NCBI GenBank assembly: GCA_041584015.1
Contig: JBFHES010000038.1
Span: forward strand, 1-24,157
DNA from: JBFHES01 sp041584015
GTDB lineage: Bacteria > Bacteroidota > Bacteroidia > Bacteroidales > M50B96
Direction: 5' to 3'
Length of the DNA: 24,157 bases
Below the pieces are notes generated by a model. It did no database searches. It saw only the letters and a list, made by a program, of their open reading frames with translations, and was not told the DNA's origin. Of the stretch, positions 1-10,600 are shown piece by piece. A program made the translations under genes and the position numbers. Position 1 is the stretch's first letter. Each line of letters begins with the position of its first letter.

Positions 1-2256
1 CGTTGACCAGAGAATTGAATAGGTCTCGGGCAAGCCACCAAGCACCACTGCATCAATTGATCCATCCAGAAATTGATAACAGCTGGCATGGTTTGCACTA
101 AGCGTAATAGACAAAGGCACTGCTGGCCCAACAACTTCATAGCTTTCTGACACCAGACAGTTATTGCTATCGAAGGCCGTTAAGTTATAGGTGCCGCCGC
201 TTAGGGTGCTAATATCTTGCACTGTTGCAAAGTTTGACCAAACATAGGCGTAAGGAGGAATCCCCCCCTGTATACTAATATCAATTTCACCAATTGACGT
301 AGAACAATAATCATTAATGATGGATTCTGAAATTTGTATTTCGCTCGGTTGGGAGATTTCAATTGATCCCTGAAAACTAACCATGAGAGGATCCATAATG
401 GTTACTTCATAAATTCCGGCAACCAGATTTTCAAGATCCTCGTTTGTTGATCCATGTCCCCAAATGTAGGTTAGAGGCGTGCTTCCGTTCAATACTGTAA
501 TATCAATAGCTCCATTGTTACCACCATAACAGATAACATGTGTTGTATCGATGCTTAGTTCGAGATTAAGGTGCACCTCAATAAAACTATCGATTACCAA
601 TGTATCTATTTGCTGATCTTTTTCAACGATAAGTGTTACTGTGTATATTCCAGCTGCCTGATAGCTGTGCCACGGGTTTTGTATAGAATCACTTGTTCCG
701 TCGCCAAAATCCCAGTGCCACTTTTCGGGCAGGCCTTCGCTTAAATCACTGAAAAGTATTGATGTGCCTAAAGCAAAACTTGAATCGGTAGCTGCAAATG
801 CAGCATCTAATGCGTTGGGCTGCACCAGCGAAACCAGGAAGATATCATCCTGTCCAACTACAGTATGACTTTCATAATTTAAGTTGGGATCAAAATCTGC
901 TGTGTATTCGAAACCACCGGTAAGCGCAACCGATCCATCTATGCCTAAAGCCATGTTTTGTGCTTCTTCAGATCCTGGCCCGCCAATGGTTTTGGCTCGA
1001 ATAAAATCCCCCTGTGAATCTAATATCAAGACGAAAATATCATTGGATCCATAATAGGTAGCCTCGTGTATATTTGGCCCCGGATCGAAATCTACTAATC
1101 CGGAAAAATTACCATGCACATAAATATTTTCCTCAGTATCAAGTTTAACATCCACTCCTTTGTCGGTTCCGACACCACCGACTCGCTTTGCCCAAGCCAA
1201 TGCTCCGGTAGTTTCATACTTTGCGACAAACAAATCGGCTCCTCCATTAGCAACTAATAGAGCTGAGCTTGTATCCGGATCGAAATCAGTCGTGTCTTCA
1301 AAATATCCCGTTAGGAATATTTCACCACCTGCATTAACCGACATTCCGTATGCATAATCGTGCAGAACGCCGCCAATTCCGTTTCCCCAAATAAAGTCGC
1401 CATTATTATCATATTTTACCAGATAAACATCCTCTATACCATTGGTACTGATAAGTTGCACCGATGTATCGGGATCTATATCTATGGTATTTGCAAACAC
1501 TCCTGCTGCGTAAACATTGCCCAAGCTATCGAGCCCAATGGCATAACCACGATCGTTTGTGGTTTGCCCCATGGTGTTCACCCATGCTAAACTTCCAGAA
1601 GCATTTAATTTTAAGGTAAACACATCATTCATGCCTTCAGAGCTAATATAATGAGTTCCCGGCCCTGGATCGAAATCACAAGTGGTTCTGAAGAATCCGG
1701 TGATGTACACATTCTCCATGGCATCAACACTAATGGCATGTGCGTAATCGTAATTGCTTCCACCCATGCTTTGTGCCCAAATGAAGTTTCCGGCAGTATC
1801 TAATTTCAGTACAAAAATATCGGTAACATTACTGATTGAAGTAATAATAGAATCGCCAAGGCCCGGATTAAAGTCCACTGCTCCCGAATACTGTCCTGTT
1901 AAAAACAACTTCCCATTTAAGCAAGTCATGGCATGCACTATATCGGAATCAAAGGTAGTTCCGCCGATCGTTTTTGCCCAGCAAAAATCTCCTGATGCGG
2001 TAAGCTTTATTATGTAAATATCATAACCTCCGGTTGTTGAAGTTAACTCAAATACCCCGGGACCCGGATCAAAATCCAAGGTACCGCTGTATTGTCCCGA
2101 TGCGTAGATGTTTCCTTGATCATCAATGGCAACGGAATGTCCAATCTCGTTGTTCCAATAGCCACTTGAAAAGGACCAGTTATATTGTAAATCCTGGGCA
2201 ATTGTACTCATGCCAATGATCAAACAAAGCAAAAGCGTTAGTTTTATTGTTCGCAT
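1..2256 (-). CDS. Secreted SBBP beta-propeller protein with PKD and SprB-like repeats (3' end beyond window)
   Basis: This reading frame starts at the ATG at 2256 and stays open for 752 codons to the left edge, so the C-terminus is missing. Residues 1-21 form a signal peptide (MRTIKLTLLLCLIIGMSTIAQ in two stretches: a basic start, a hydrophobic core, then AQ). Residues 22 to about 480 hold seven SBBP-type repeats of about 55-65 residues, each with GN-I-Y-ASG followed by DFDPG or a variant (first at residue 61, last at 454). Seven copies fit a seven-bladed propeller. A PKD domain follows (about 483-550, with WHWDFGDGTSD at 513), then SprB-like repeats: one begins with CYGGNNGAIDI near 576, a second lies near 640-700, and a third is cut by the edge. 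The likely role is a T9SS-exported cell-surface protein. The sorting domain would lie beyond the window and is inferred. The gene starts 2 bp after the upstream paralogue ends, so the two are probably one operon. Ligand and exact function are unknown. Confidence 0.9.
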   Translation of the reverse strand, partial: MRTIKLTLLLCLIIGMSTIAQDLQYNWSFSSGYWNNEIGHSVAIDDQGNIYASGQYSGTLDFDPGPGVFELTSTTGGYDIYIIKLTASGDFCWAKTIGGTTFDSDIVHAMTCLNGKLFLTGQYSGAVDFNPGLGDSIITSISNVTDIFVLKLDTAGNFIWAQSMGGSNYDYAHAISVDAMENVYITGFFRTTCDFDPGPGTHYISSEGMNDVFTLKLNASGSLAWVNTMGQTTNDRGYAIGLDSLGNVYAAGVFANTIDIDPDTSVQLISTNGIEDVYLVKYDNNGDFIWGNGIGGVLHDYAYGMSVNAGGEIFLTGYFEDTTDFDPDTSSALLVANGGADLFVAKYETTGALAWAKRVGGVGTDKGVDVKLDTEENIYVHGNFSGLVDFDPGPNIHEATYYGSNDIFVLILDSQGDFIRAKTIGGPGSEEAQNMALGIDGSVALTGGFEYTADFDPNLNYESHTVVGQDDIFLVSLVQPNALDAAFAATDSSFALGTSILFSDLSEGLPEKWHWDFGDGTSDSIQNPWHSYQAAGIYTVTLIVEKDQQIDTLVIDSFIEVHLNLELSIDTTHVICYGGNNGAIDITVLNGSTPLTYIWGHGSTNEDLENLVAGIYEVTIMDPLMVSFQGSIEISQPSEIQISESIINDYCSTSIGEIDISIQGGIPPYAYVWSNFATVQDISTLSGGTYNLTAFDSNNCLVSESYEVVGPAVPLSITLSANHASCYQFLDGSIDAVVLGGLPETYSILWST

Positions 2257-2258
2257 GA

Positions 2259-4541
2259 TTATTCTTTTATAAACACAATGGTCTTAATAATGGTTTCGTC
2301 AGATTTAATAGAAGCGGAGTAGCTACCTGCGGAGAGTTCTGAGCAGTTAATCGTATGCCTCACATCTGGAATAGATTGTTCGAAAATTTGCTTGCCGTTC
2401 ATATCAAAAACAACAATAGATACCTTGCTTAATTGCACCCCAAGGTCAATGGTAAATTCATCATCTATTGGATTTGGATAAAGTCGTATTTGCTGTTCAA
2501 GCCTGGTTACTGCATTATTTAGGTATGTAAATGTAATGCATGAGCTTAATGCTGAACAGCCATCCTTTGTAAGTATAACTGCATAAGAGCCGCTTAACAA
2601 TGGTTCATAGCTTTGCTGAGTTGCACCTAATATAGGTGTGTTATCGCTGCAATCGATCCATTGATAAATGGCATCAGGCTCGCCGGCACTTAAAACATTT
2701 ACGTTTTGACTAATCGAGGTGTCCAAATTGATTATCTCAAGATTGAGGTGAATTACGCTGTCGCATGAGGTAGATGAGATAAGCGTATCAACATAATAGC
2801 CGCTTGCAGTTAACTCTAATCCATTAAACAAGTAGCTTTCACAGCTGCTCTCAGTAAGTTCAATTGAAGAATTCTGTATTGTAAGGTAGGTTCTGATGAT
2901 ACTGTCGCAACCAATTGAGTTTGGAATAATTTCATAATAAAGCCCGCTTTCAGTATAAACATTGCCTGCCGGTGATAAGTATTCAGCACATTCGCTAACA
3001 AAGAAAACACTGTCGGTACTATGTATGATTGTTAGATCGGTGTGTATAATACTATCGCAGCCATTTACATCGCTTAAGGTTCTAACCCAAAGGCCGGAGC
3101 TTTGCACAATCTGTCCGTTTGGTAATTCGTATTGATCGCAACTGGTTACGGTAACATGTGTATTTGTAGCCTCACAAACGCCAAGCTTTGAAATTACAGC
3201 ACCATCAAATTGAAAGGATCCGGCTGTGTAGGCTGTACCATATGGATCGCTCACAATACTTGCCATTTTGTCGGAGTACAGACCGCCAAAACCACCAGCC
3301 CACTGAAACTGACCTGTACTATCGTGCACCAGTACGTAGCCATCATAACTGCCGTTTGATTCGATATCATAAACGCCCGGTGTGTTAAAATCCAGCTTGC
3401 CTAAGAAATATCCAGTGGTGTAGATACTACCATTATAATCAACATCAATTGCCTGTGGATAAGGAAAGCCTTGCACTTCGGTAACAGTTGTCCATAGATA
3501 GTCTCCGTGCGGACTGAGTTTTACAATATAAATATCTCTGGAACCATAAGTTGTTGCTGAACCCGGGCCTGGATCAAAATCGACGGTTCCATCCAGCTCT
3601 CCGGTAATATAGATGTTGTTTAAAGGGTCGAGTGCAATGTCCATCCCATGAACATCATCGTATAGGCAGTTAAACTGTTTGGCATAAACAAAGTTGCCTT
3701 GCGCATCAAGCTTCAACAGGAATGCATCGTCGTCAGAATTACTTGTAAATTCTAGCAAGCCGTTTCCGGTATCGAAGTCAGCCGTTCCTGTAAAATAGCC
3801 AGTTACATATGAATTCCCGAAAACATCTACATCTATCCCATTACCACAATCGTCACTTGACCCTCCAATACTTTTGACCCAGCAAAATGCTCCTTGCGCA
3901 TCCAGTTTCAATATAAAAATATCATATAGTCCATTTGATGTAAGGTTGTAACTTGCGGTATCTGGGTCAAAATCAGCTGTAGCACGAAATCTACCGGTTA
4001 TAAACGAATTGCCGTTAACATCCACATAGATGTCTGTTGTTTCATCAGCAGAAGAACCTCCAACACTTTTAGCCCAAATAAAAGCTCCAGTACTATTTAG
4101 CTTGGTTATAAAAATATCTGAAGGCCCGAAAGAGCTTAGATTGTAGGTGGAGGTATCTGGATCGAAATCACATGTACCTCCAAAACTTCCACATACATAT
4201 ATGTTTCCTGCAGTATCAGTTGCTATGGCTTCTGCTGACGAAGTATATGTACTTGAGAAATGTTTGGCAAATATAAAATTGCCGGCCGTATCGAATTTAG
4301 TAATGAATGGACTAGTGTAGCCGTTTGATACAAATATTGTTGAATCCGGACCTGGATCAAAATCACATATCCCTCTAAAGTTACCTGCTGTAAACAGATT
4401 GTTGTCCTTGTCTAGATGAATGCATCTGCTTTCCTCGGAATAGGTTGACATAAAGCTTTTGGTCCATTTCTGAAATAAGTCCTGCGAGTTAGCAAACACA
4501 GAAATAAAAATGAGGATAAGGATCAGTGTTAGTCTTTTCAT
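2259..4541 (-). CDS. T9SS type A secreted SBBP beta-propeller protein
   Basis: This 760-residue protein has a signal peptide (residues 1-20, ending FANSQ). Seven propeller-like repeats span about residues 25-450. Six carry a DFDPG-like motif (DFDPGPDS, DFDPDTST, DFDPDTAS, DFDTGNG, DFDPGPGS, DFNTPG) and the seventh is degenerate. Between about 456 and 620 are three copies of a Cys-containing unit of about 50 residues, pattern SC-x-Y ... SG-Y ... CDS(I/V)IH ... L-I. A short Ig-like stretch follows (WIDCSDNTP ... GSYAVILTKDGC). The last 80 residues or so are a type A T9SS sorting domain: LYPNPIDDEF, VFDMNGKQI, LSAGSYSASI, ending KTIVFIKE. It is therefore predicted to be exported by Sec, cross the outer membrane by T9SS, and be attached to the surface or released. 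It is paralogous to the next gene downstream, which has the same propeller but a different C-terminal half. A strong terminator at 4621-4653 separates it from the upstream giant gene, so it needs its own promoter in 4542-4620; I found no convincing one. Confidence 0.93.
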   Translation of the reverse strand: MKRLTLILILIFISVFANSQDLFQKWTKSFMSTYSEESRCIHLDKDNNLFTAGNFRGICDFDPGPDSTIFVSNGYTSPFITKFDTAGNFIFAKHFSSTYTSSAEAIATDTAGNIYVCGSFGGTCDFDPDTSTYNLSSFGPSDIFITKLNSTGAFIWAKSVGGSSADETTDIYVDVNGNSFITGRFRATADFDPDTASYNLTSNGLYDIFILKLDAQGAFCWVKSIGGSSDDCGNGIDVDVFGNSYVTGYFTGTADFDTGNGLLEFTSNSDDDAFLLKLDAQGNFVYAKQFNCLYDDVHGMDIALDPLNNIYITGELDGTVDFDPGPGSATTYGSRDIYIVKLSPHGDYLWTTVTEVQGFPYPQAIDVDYNGSIYTTGYFLGKLDFNTPGVYDIESNGSYDGYVLVHDSTGQFQWAGGFGGLYSDKMASIVSDPYGTAYTAGSFQFDGAVISKLGVCEATNTHVTVTSCDQYELPNGQIVQSSGLWVRTLSDVNGCDSIIHTDLTIIHSTDSVFFVSECAEYLSPAGNVYTESGLYYEIIPNSIGCDSIIRTYLTIQNSSIELTESSCESYLFNGLELTASGYYVDTLISSTSCDSVIHLNLEIINLDTSISQNVNVLSAGEPDAIYQWIDCSDNTPILGATQQSYEPLLSGSYAVILTKDGCSALSSCITFTYLNNAVTRLEQQIRLYPNPIDDEFTIDLGVQLSKVSIVVFDMNGKQIFEQSIPDVRHTINCSELSAGSYSASIKSDETIIKTIVFIKE

Positions 4542-4620
4542 TAATACTGAGTAATTGATTGATAAGGTAAAACTACAAAAAATATTTGAGGCTAGTTTGA
4601 GCTTTACATGAGCTCTAATT

Positions 4621-4653
4621 AAAAAGAAACCCCGGAATAAACATTCCGGGGTT
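4621..4653 (-). terminator. Strong intrinsic terminator of the 2878-residue gene
   Basis: An 11-bp perfect stem (4628-4638 with 4643-4653, arms AACCCCGGAAT/ATTCCGGGGTT on the plus strand) encloses a 4-nt loop. Read on the minus strand, the stem is followed directly by TCTTTTT (4627-4621). It lies 37 bp beyond the stop codon of the 2878-residue gene and should uncouple that gene from the propeller genes. Confidence 0.88.
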
Positions 4654-4689
4654 AGGGATTATACCCGTTTTAAGATGGGGGAATTAGGA

Positions 4690-7600
4690 TCATTTAATAA
4701 CCTCGAACAAACGGGTATAAGACTTGCTTGTGGTATAAACCCTCGCAAAGTAGAGCCCACTTGGTAATGCATCCACATTGATAAGTACCGAGTGTTTACC
4801 TGTGTCGTAATAGAGTTCAGTTAGTTGCATAACTATATCGCCATTGCTGTTTAGGAGATCGATTTTAACAGCTGAACCCTCTACTAATGTTAGGTTCAAC
4901 TGCGTGCTGGTTCTTGCCGGATTTGGATAAACACTAATTTGCACCTCATCAGCTAATCCTGCCGATGTACTTAATTCATCTATCACTGCAATCTTATTAT
5001 TCTCGTAGTATTCATCACCCTCAATAAAGGAGTGAATACGAATGTTGCTTACTGAGTTTTCTGAGGTATTCCATAATGCTAAGCTGAATGGCTCATCACT
5101 GCGTAAACCGTCCATCATCTGACTCGTTTCGTCTTTACCCCAAACACTAATCGCCATATTCTCACCGGTATATGTTCCTGAGCCAACCAGTTTTCCGTTC
5201 TCTGTAAATACGCCAACTTCATCGCCATAATCAGGTAATACCTTCCAGGCAGTTAGCGGTATACCTAGTGTCATATTAGCTCCGGTTGAGGCGGGGTTTG
5301 TAAAATATCGATTAGGGGTCGATTCATAATCTGACACTTTAAGTTGCATGCTGTTGGCCGGATAACTATAAACAACCGCTGATGAAAGCTTGATAAGATA
5401 TCCTGCTCCCGGCACCATATTACCTATTAAGTTGAGGTTGTATGATGGCCAGTACGCATTACCATAGCTATCCTTCATTATAAAGATGTCGCTTTCAATT
5501 GGGCTTAGTAGTAGCTCCACATCTGCAGGCGACTGACGCAGATACCCTAGCATGCTCCATCCTAGTGGAATATTTAACGGTGTTGATTCCGGACTTACCG
5601 CAATTCCTTCTGCAACCATTAATTGAGGTGTACTCATTTTAATCTGATAAGCTTGTCCGATTTGCAAATCACCAATAAGATTTAAATTCCAGATTGGCCA
5701 ATAAGTTAAGCCAAGCCCATCTTTGGCAAGCACAACCTCTTGAACAAATGGTGAAACCAGGGAATCGATATTTGCTTCGAATAAGTTTATATACGTTGAG
5801 AAATAGCTCCATCCAGAGATTAAATCGATGTACTGATAATCTACCGATGTGGCATTCAACTCAAGTATGCCACTCGTTCCATTAACAACATAATTACCTT
5901 GATCCGGCATCATTGGCTGAGGGATGTAGTTGGCCTGCCCATAAAACTCAGTTCCTGTGCTTGCTTGCCAAATTGCAAAACTAAATACTTCACCACTCTC
6001 GAACCCGTCCTTGTTTGTGGTATAGGTATCGTCGCCCCATGCAGAAATAGCAGTGGTTTGCCCAGTCCAAACAATATAGCCCCCACATGCAGGTGTACCA
6101 AGCGAATCGTAGAATACACCAATATAATCGCCAAGGGCAATAGGTGCACCATCAATAGAAATAATAGCTGTATCAGGAATTAAAATAGTGTGAGTGACAC
6201 CTGTTATTTGTGTAAACCAGTCTGGTCCGCTTGACGGATTATTAACATGCAAGATAACCTCATCAGAATTGCTGCATCCATTGGCATCTGTAACCGTAAC
6301 CGCATAGCTACCTGCTGTATTTGCAACTATCGTTTGTGTGCTTGCCGCAGTTGACCATTGATAGGACGCAAAGCCCACACCAGCATCAAAAGTATAAGTA
6401 GCGCCAAGGAGAATGGTTTGATCGGCACCCAGATCTACTATAGGCTGTGGATTAAATAAGACTTCAATCTCATCGCTGCCAGAACAACCGTTGGTATCGG
6501 TTACAGTAAGCGCATAAGCATCACTTGTGGTAACCAGCGCATAACTGTTTGTCGATCCATTTGACCAAGCATAACTGGCACCTGTAATGTTTGAATGTAG
6601 TTCTTCAACAGAACCTTCGCAGGAAGAGAAATTAGCTCCCAAATCAACCACAGGGTTTGAGTGAATAATTAACTCAGCTTCATCGGAGTTTACACAACCA
6701 TTATTATCTGTAACTGTGACTGAATAGATTCCAGCATTTGATGGCATGATAAAACTACCTGCAGTTCCATCCGACCATAGGAAGGTTCCGGTATTGTAGA
6801 TACCAAAGAATCCTGTTCCTCCTTCGCAAATCTCAATGTCGAAGCCTAAATCTACAACAGGTAAAGCATTAACTGTAACGGTAATCTGATCAGTTGCTGT
6901 TTGCGCATTGGCATCAGTTACAGTAACTGTATACGTTGTTGTAGCAGTAGGAAATTCAAATATTGATTGACTGGCGGCACCTGTGCTCCAAGAATAGGAG
7001 TAGGGAGTTGTTCCGTCGAATGCACTTGCGGTTATGTAAGCTTCATATCCTTCACAGATAGCTATATCAGCGCCTACGTCTACAGTTAACGTATTTGATT
7101 GTGGCTGAATATCAATAATTACATCGTCTGAATCTGTACATCCATTGGCATCTGTTACAGTAACTGTGTATGTTCCACTGATAGCTACAGTTATCGTTTG
7201 ACTGCTAGCTCCAGTTGACCAATTGTAGGCACTCATTCCAAGGCCTGCATCAATAACAGGAGTAGATCCAAATGGAAGCGTCTGGTCTGGCCCAAGGTCA
7301 ACAGTTGGAGTAGGAGAGAAAATGGCTTCGGCACCATCAGTTGCCGTGCATCCATTGGCATCGGTAAAAGTAAGACTGTAATAGCCGGATTGCATTGGCA
7401 CTAAATGATTCATTGTCGATCCGGTTGACCATAAATAAGTTCCTGGCAAGTTTGGTTCAAATATTACAAAGTCTCCTTCGCAAGCAAATACGTTTCCTCC
7501 CAAATCAACCGTTGGCAGTGGGTTTACAATTACGTTCATTGCATCGCTATTGGAGCAGCCGTTGGCATCTGTCATTGTTAATGAGTAGGTACCTGCTGTA

Positions 7601-10600
7601 TTTATTTCAATAAAAGAGAATGTTGATCCTGTGGACCAGATATAGCTATCACCGCCGTATACTTCAAGGAAAGTGTAGTCGCCTTCACAGATTTCCTGAT
7701 CCGCCCCAAGATCAACTACTGGCAATGAATTAACGGTAATAAGCAGCGACTGAACAGCTGTAGCACTATTAGCATCGCTTACCGTAACGGAATAAGTTGT
7801 TGTTACTGTTGGTGTAACATTTACAGTTGAAACAGTTGCACCTGTACTCCACAGGTATGTATAAGGAGCCGTTCCTCCGCTAACCATTGCGTTAATTGAT
7901 GTACTAGCGCCAATACAAATACTTTGATCTAAGCCCAGATCAACCACAAGTGGACTGGTAACAGTACCTTCAAATGGATACGCTCCCATGTCAGAAATGC
8001 TTCCATCTAAATCGTAAATAGCAGGATTACCGGTATTAATACACGGAGACATTGATTGCAGGTGATAATCGCCAGCACCTATAAATAATGGATTTACAGA
8101 AACCCCTCCTGCCCCAGCACTAACATTGTTAAAGTTTGCGGTATTGTTCCATACATTATTATAGCTATTAATAATGGTGGTAGGGCTAAACTGATCTTTT
8201 AAGAAACCAATGCTGTTATCTACAACAATGTTATTACTTAGCGTTGCAATTACCATGGAGCAGCTAATTCCTGTTGCATTACCAACAATGGTATTATTAA
8301 CAGCATATGGCGCACCATTGTCGTATAGGTCGATACCATCACCGGTATTATTTAATATTAAATTATATGCCAATACGGGCGAAGCAATTTCGCCAGACCA
8401 ACCGCCAAAAGAACCAATTCCTGTTTGATTGTTTTGAATAATGCAGTTCAGAATCGTTGGACTTGAAATATTAATTAAAACCCCATAGCCATTAAAATTC
8501 TGGATAGTAAATCCACGAATAACATTCGTCATATCGGTTCCGCCTGACAAGTTAAACCCAGCTCCCCAGCTTAAACCAGTACCATCAATAATACAATTCT
8601 CTGCACCGTTTTCTGATTGTACCACAATGTTAAGTGTATCGCAGGATAGGTCGGTATTTCCAACACCGGTATAAGTGCCATCCATTACCATTACTGTATC
8701 ATTTTCAAAACATTGATTTATGGCGTGTTGTATGGTTAGGAAAGGATTGGTTTCAGCACCTGTCCCACTGGTATTCGAGCCTGTTGTTGCCACCCAATAG
8801 ACAGATGGTCCTACCGGTGTTGCAATTGTTATGATAACCTCATCCGTATTTTCGCAGCCATAATAATCAGTTATTGTTACGCTATACGTACCGCTAACAC
8901 TTACTGTTGTAGTTTGAGAACTTGTACCATCAGACCATGAGTACATCATAAAGCCTGCACCTGCATCGAGTATTGCACTTGCACCACTTGACAAGTTCTG
9001 GTCTGGTCCCAGATCGATAACAGGAAGTGGATTCTCAATAATATCAAGCTCATCAGAATTGGAACAGCCATTTGCATCTGTCATGGTTAATGAATATGTT
9101 CCTCCGGTATTAATTTCTATAAAAGGATTTGTTGATCCGGTTGACCATACATAACTATCTCCACCATATACTTCGAGGAATGTATAAGATCCTTCGCAAA
9201 TTTCCTGATCCACTCCCAAATCAACAAGAGGTAATGGATTTACTATTAGCTCTGCTGCATCGCTGCCTGTACAACCATTCAAATCGGTTACAGTAAGGCT
9301 GTAGGTGCCAGCAATACTTGTGAAGAGATGCGGAGCCATTGAACCATCTGACCATAGAAAGCTTGTGCCATTCCAAACCTCGAACATGGCGCTTCCGCCT
9401 TCACAAATTTCTTGATCTGCACCAAGATCAACTATTGGATTTGCATTAATTGTTACCTGAACCGTATCAATAGCTATGCTTCCTCCGGCATCAGTTACGG
9501 TAACATAATATGCAGTAGTAGCTAAAGGCATTTCTGTAATATTTTCTGTTGTATCGCCGGTTGACCATAAATAAGCATATGGTGCAGTGCCATCAGTTGC
9601 CAAAACAGTAAGTGTTGTACTTTCTCCTTCACAGATATCAACATCTAAACCTGCATCTGCCAGCACTTGTGGTGTTAAATCCATGATAGAAATCAGTCTT
9701 GAATTGCCGGAATCTGTAGCACAATAATATTCTCCAAAATAATCTGGTCCTACAGGTGAATTCATATACATGTATGATGAGCTCTCATTTGAAAACATTC
9801 CCGCAGGCTCGCCCACCAAACTTAAATTATTTTTATACCATTCGTAAGTTGATGCACCTTGTACTTCGGCATACATTCTAAGCTGACCTCCAATTGCACT
9901 GCTATCGATAACATAAATATATTGATCAACATCCCCATTCAGATATGTGTATGAATTCGACCAATTGGAGCTATTAAAGAGATTACCCTTGCAATTCAGA
10001 TATAAGATATTACTATTATTGGCAATCGAGCCATTGTTGGTAATATCTCCGACAACATTGAAAGTATAATTCGAATAATAGTTGTACTTACTTCTTAGCG
10101 TGCCGGTAACTATTAATGAACCGTATGAATAATTGTCATTACCGGAAATTTCAACAGTTCCATCAAGACTAATGGTTTCGAATAAATTACAATCGCTGAG
10201 ATATGCACTACCATACATGCTAATGGATCCGTATCCACCATGAATATTTGTTTGAGAAATGTAATCTCCAGTTAATTCAAGATCAAATCCATTTAAGTAG
10301 AGGTCTTCATCCTGAAAGATTATATTGGTTGATTCAAATACCAGGTCTGACAAAAGTTGAACACTTCCAGCTGTATCGGTTGAATAAAAATACGTTGGTG
10401 CGAGTGTTTGTGTAGCAGTAATGGTTTGAACACCATCGCCCGACAAGGAAACCTGGTAGTTATTACATGTGCCGTTGTTAATAAAATCTCCTTTGATATC
10501 AAGGTAGAAGTTTTGTCCGTTACTATTTGTAATTGCTCCGTTATTGATTACATCTCCAAGCGTATAGCAGTCGTATGAACTATAATAGTTATACTTATTT

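Noticed and set aside
1160..2219. Several plus-strand open frames of 61-87 codons
   Set aside because: They are opposite-strand shadows of the minus-strand propeller gene, which is open from 2256 to the window edge with clear domains.
4542..4620. Promoter for the propeller genes
   Set aside because: The sequence TATTTTTTG on the minus strand resembles the -7 box but has an extra base and no -33 TTTG, so it is too weak to report.
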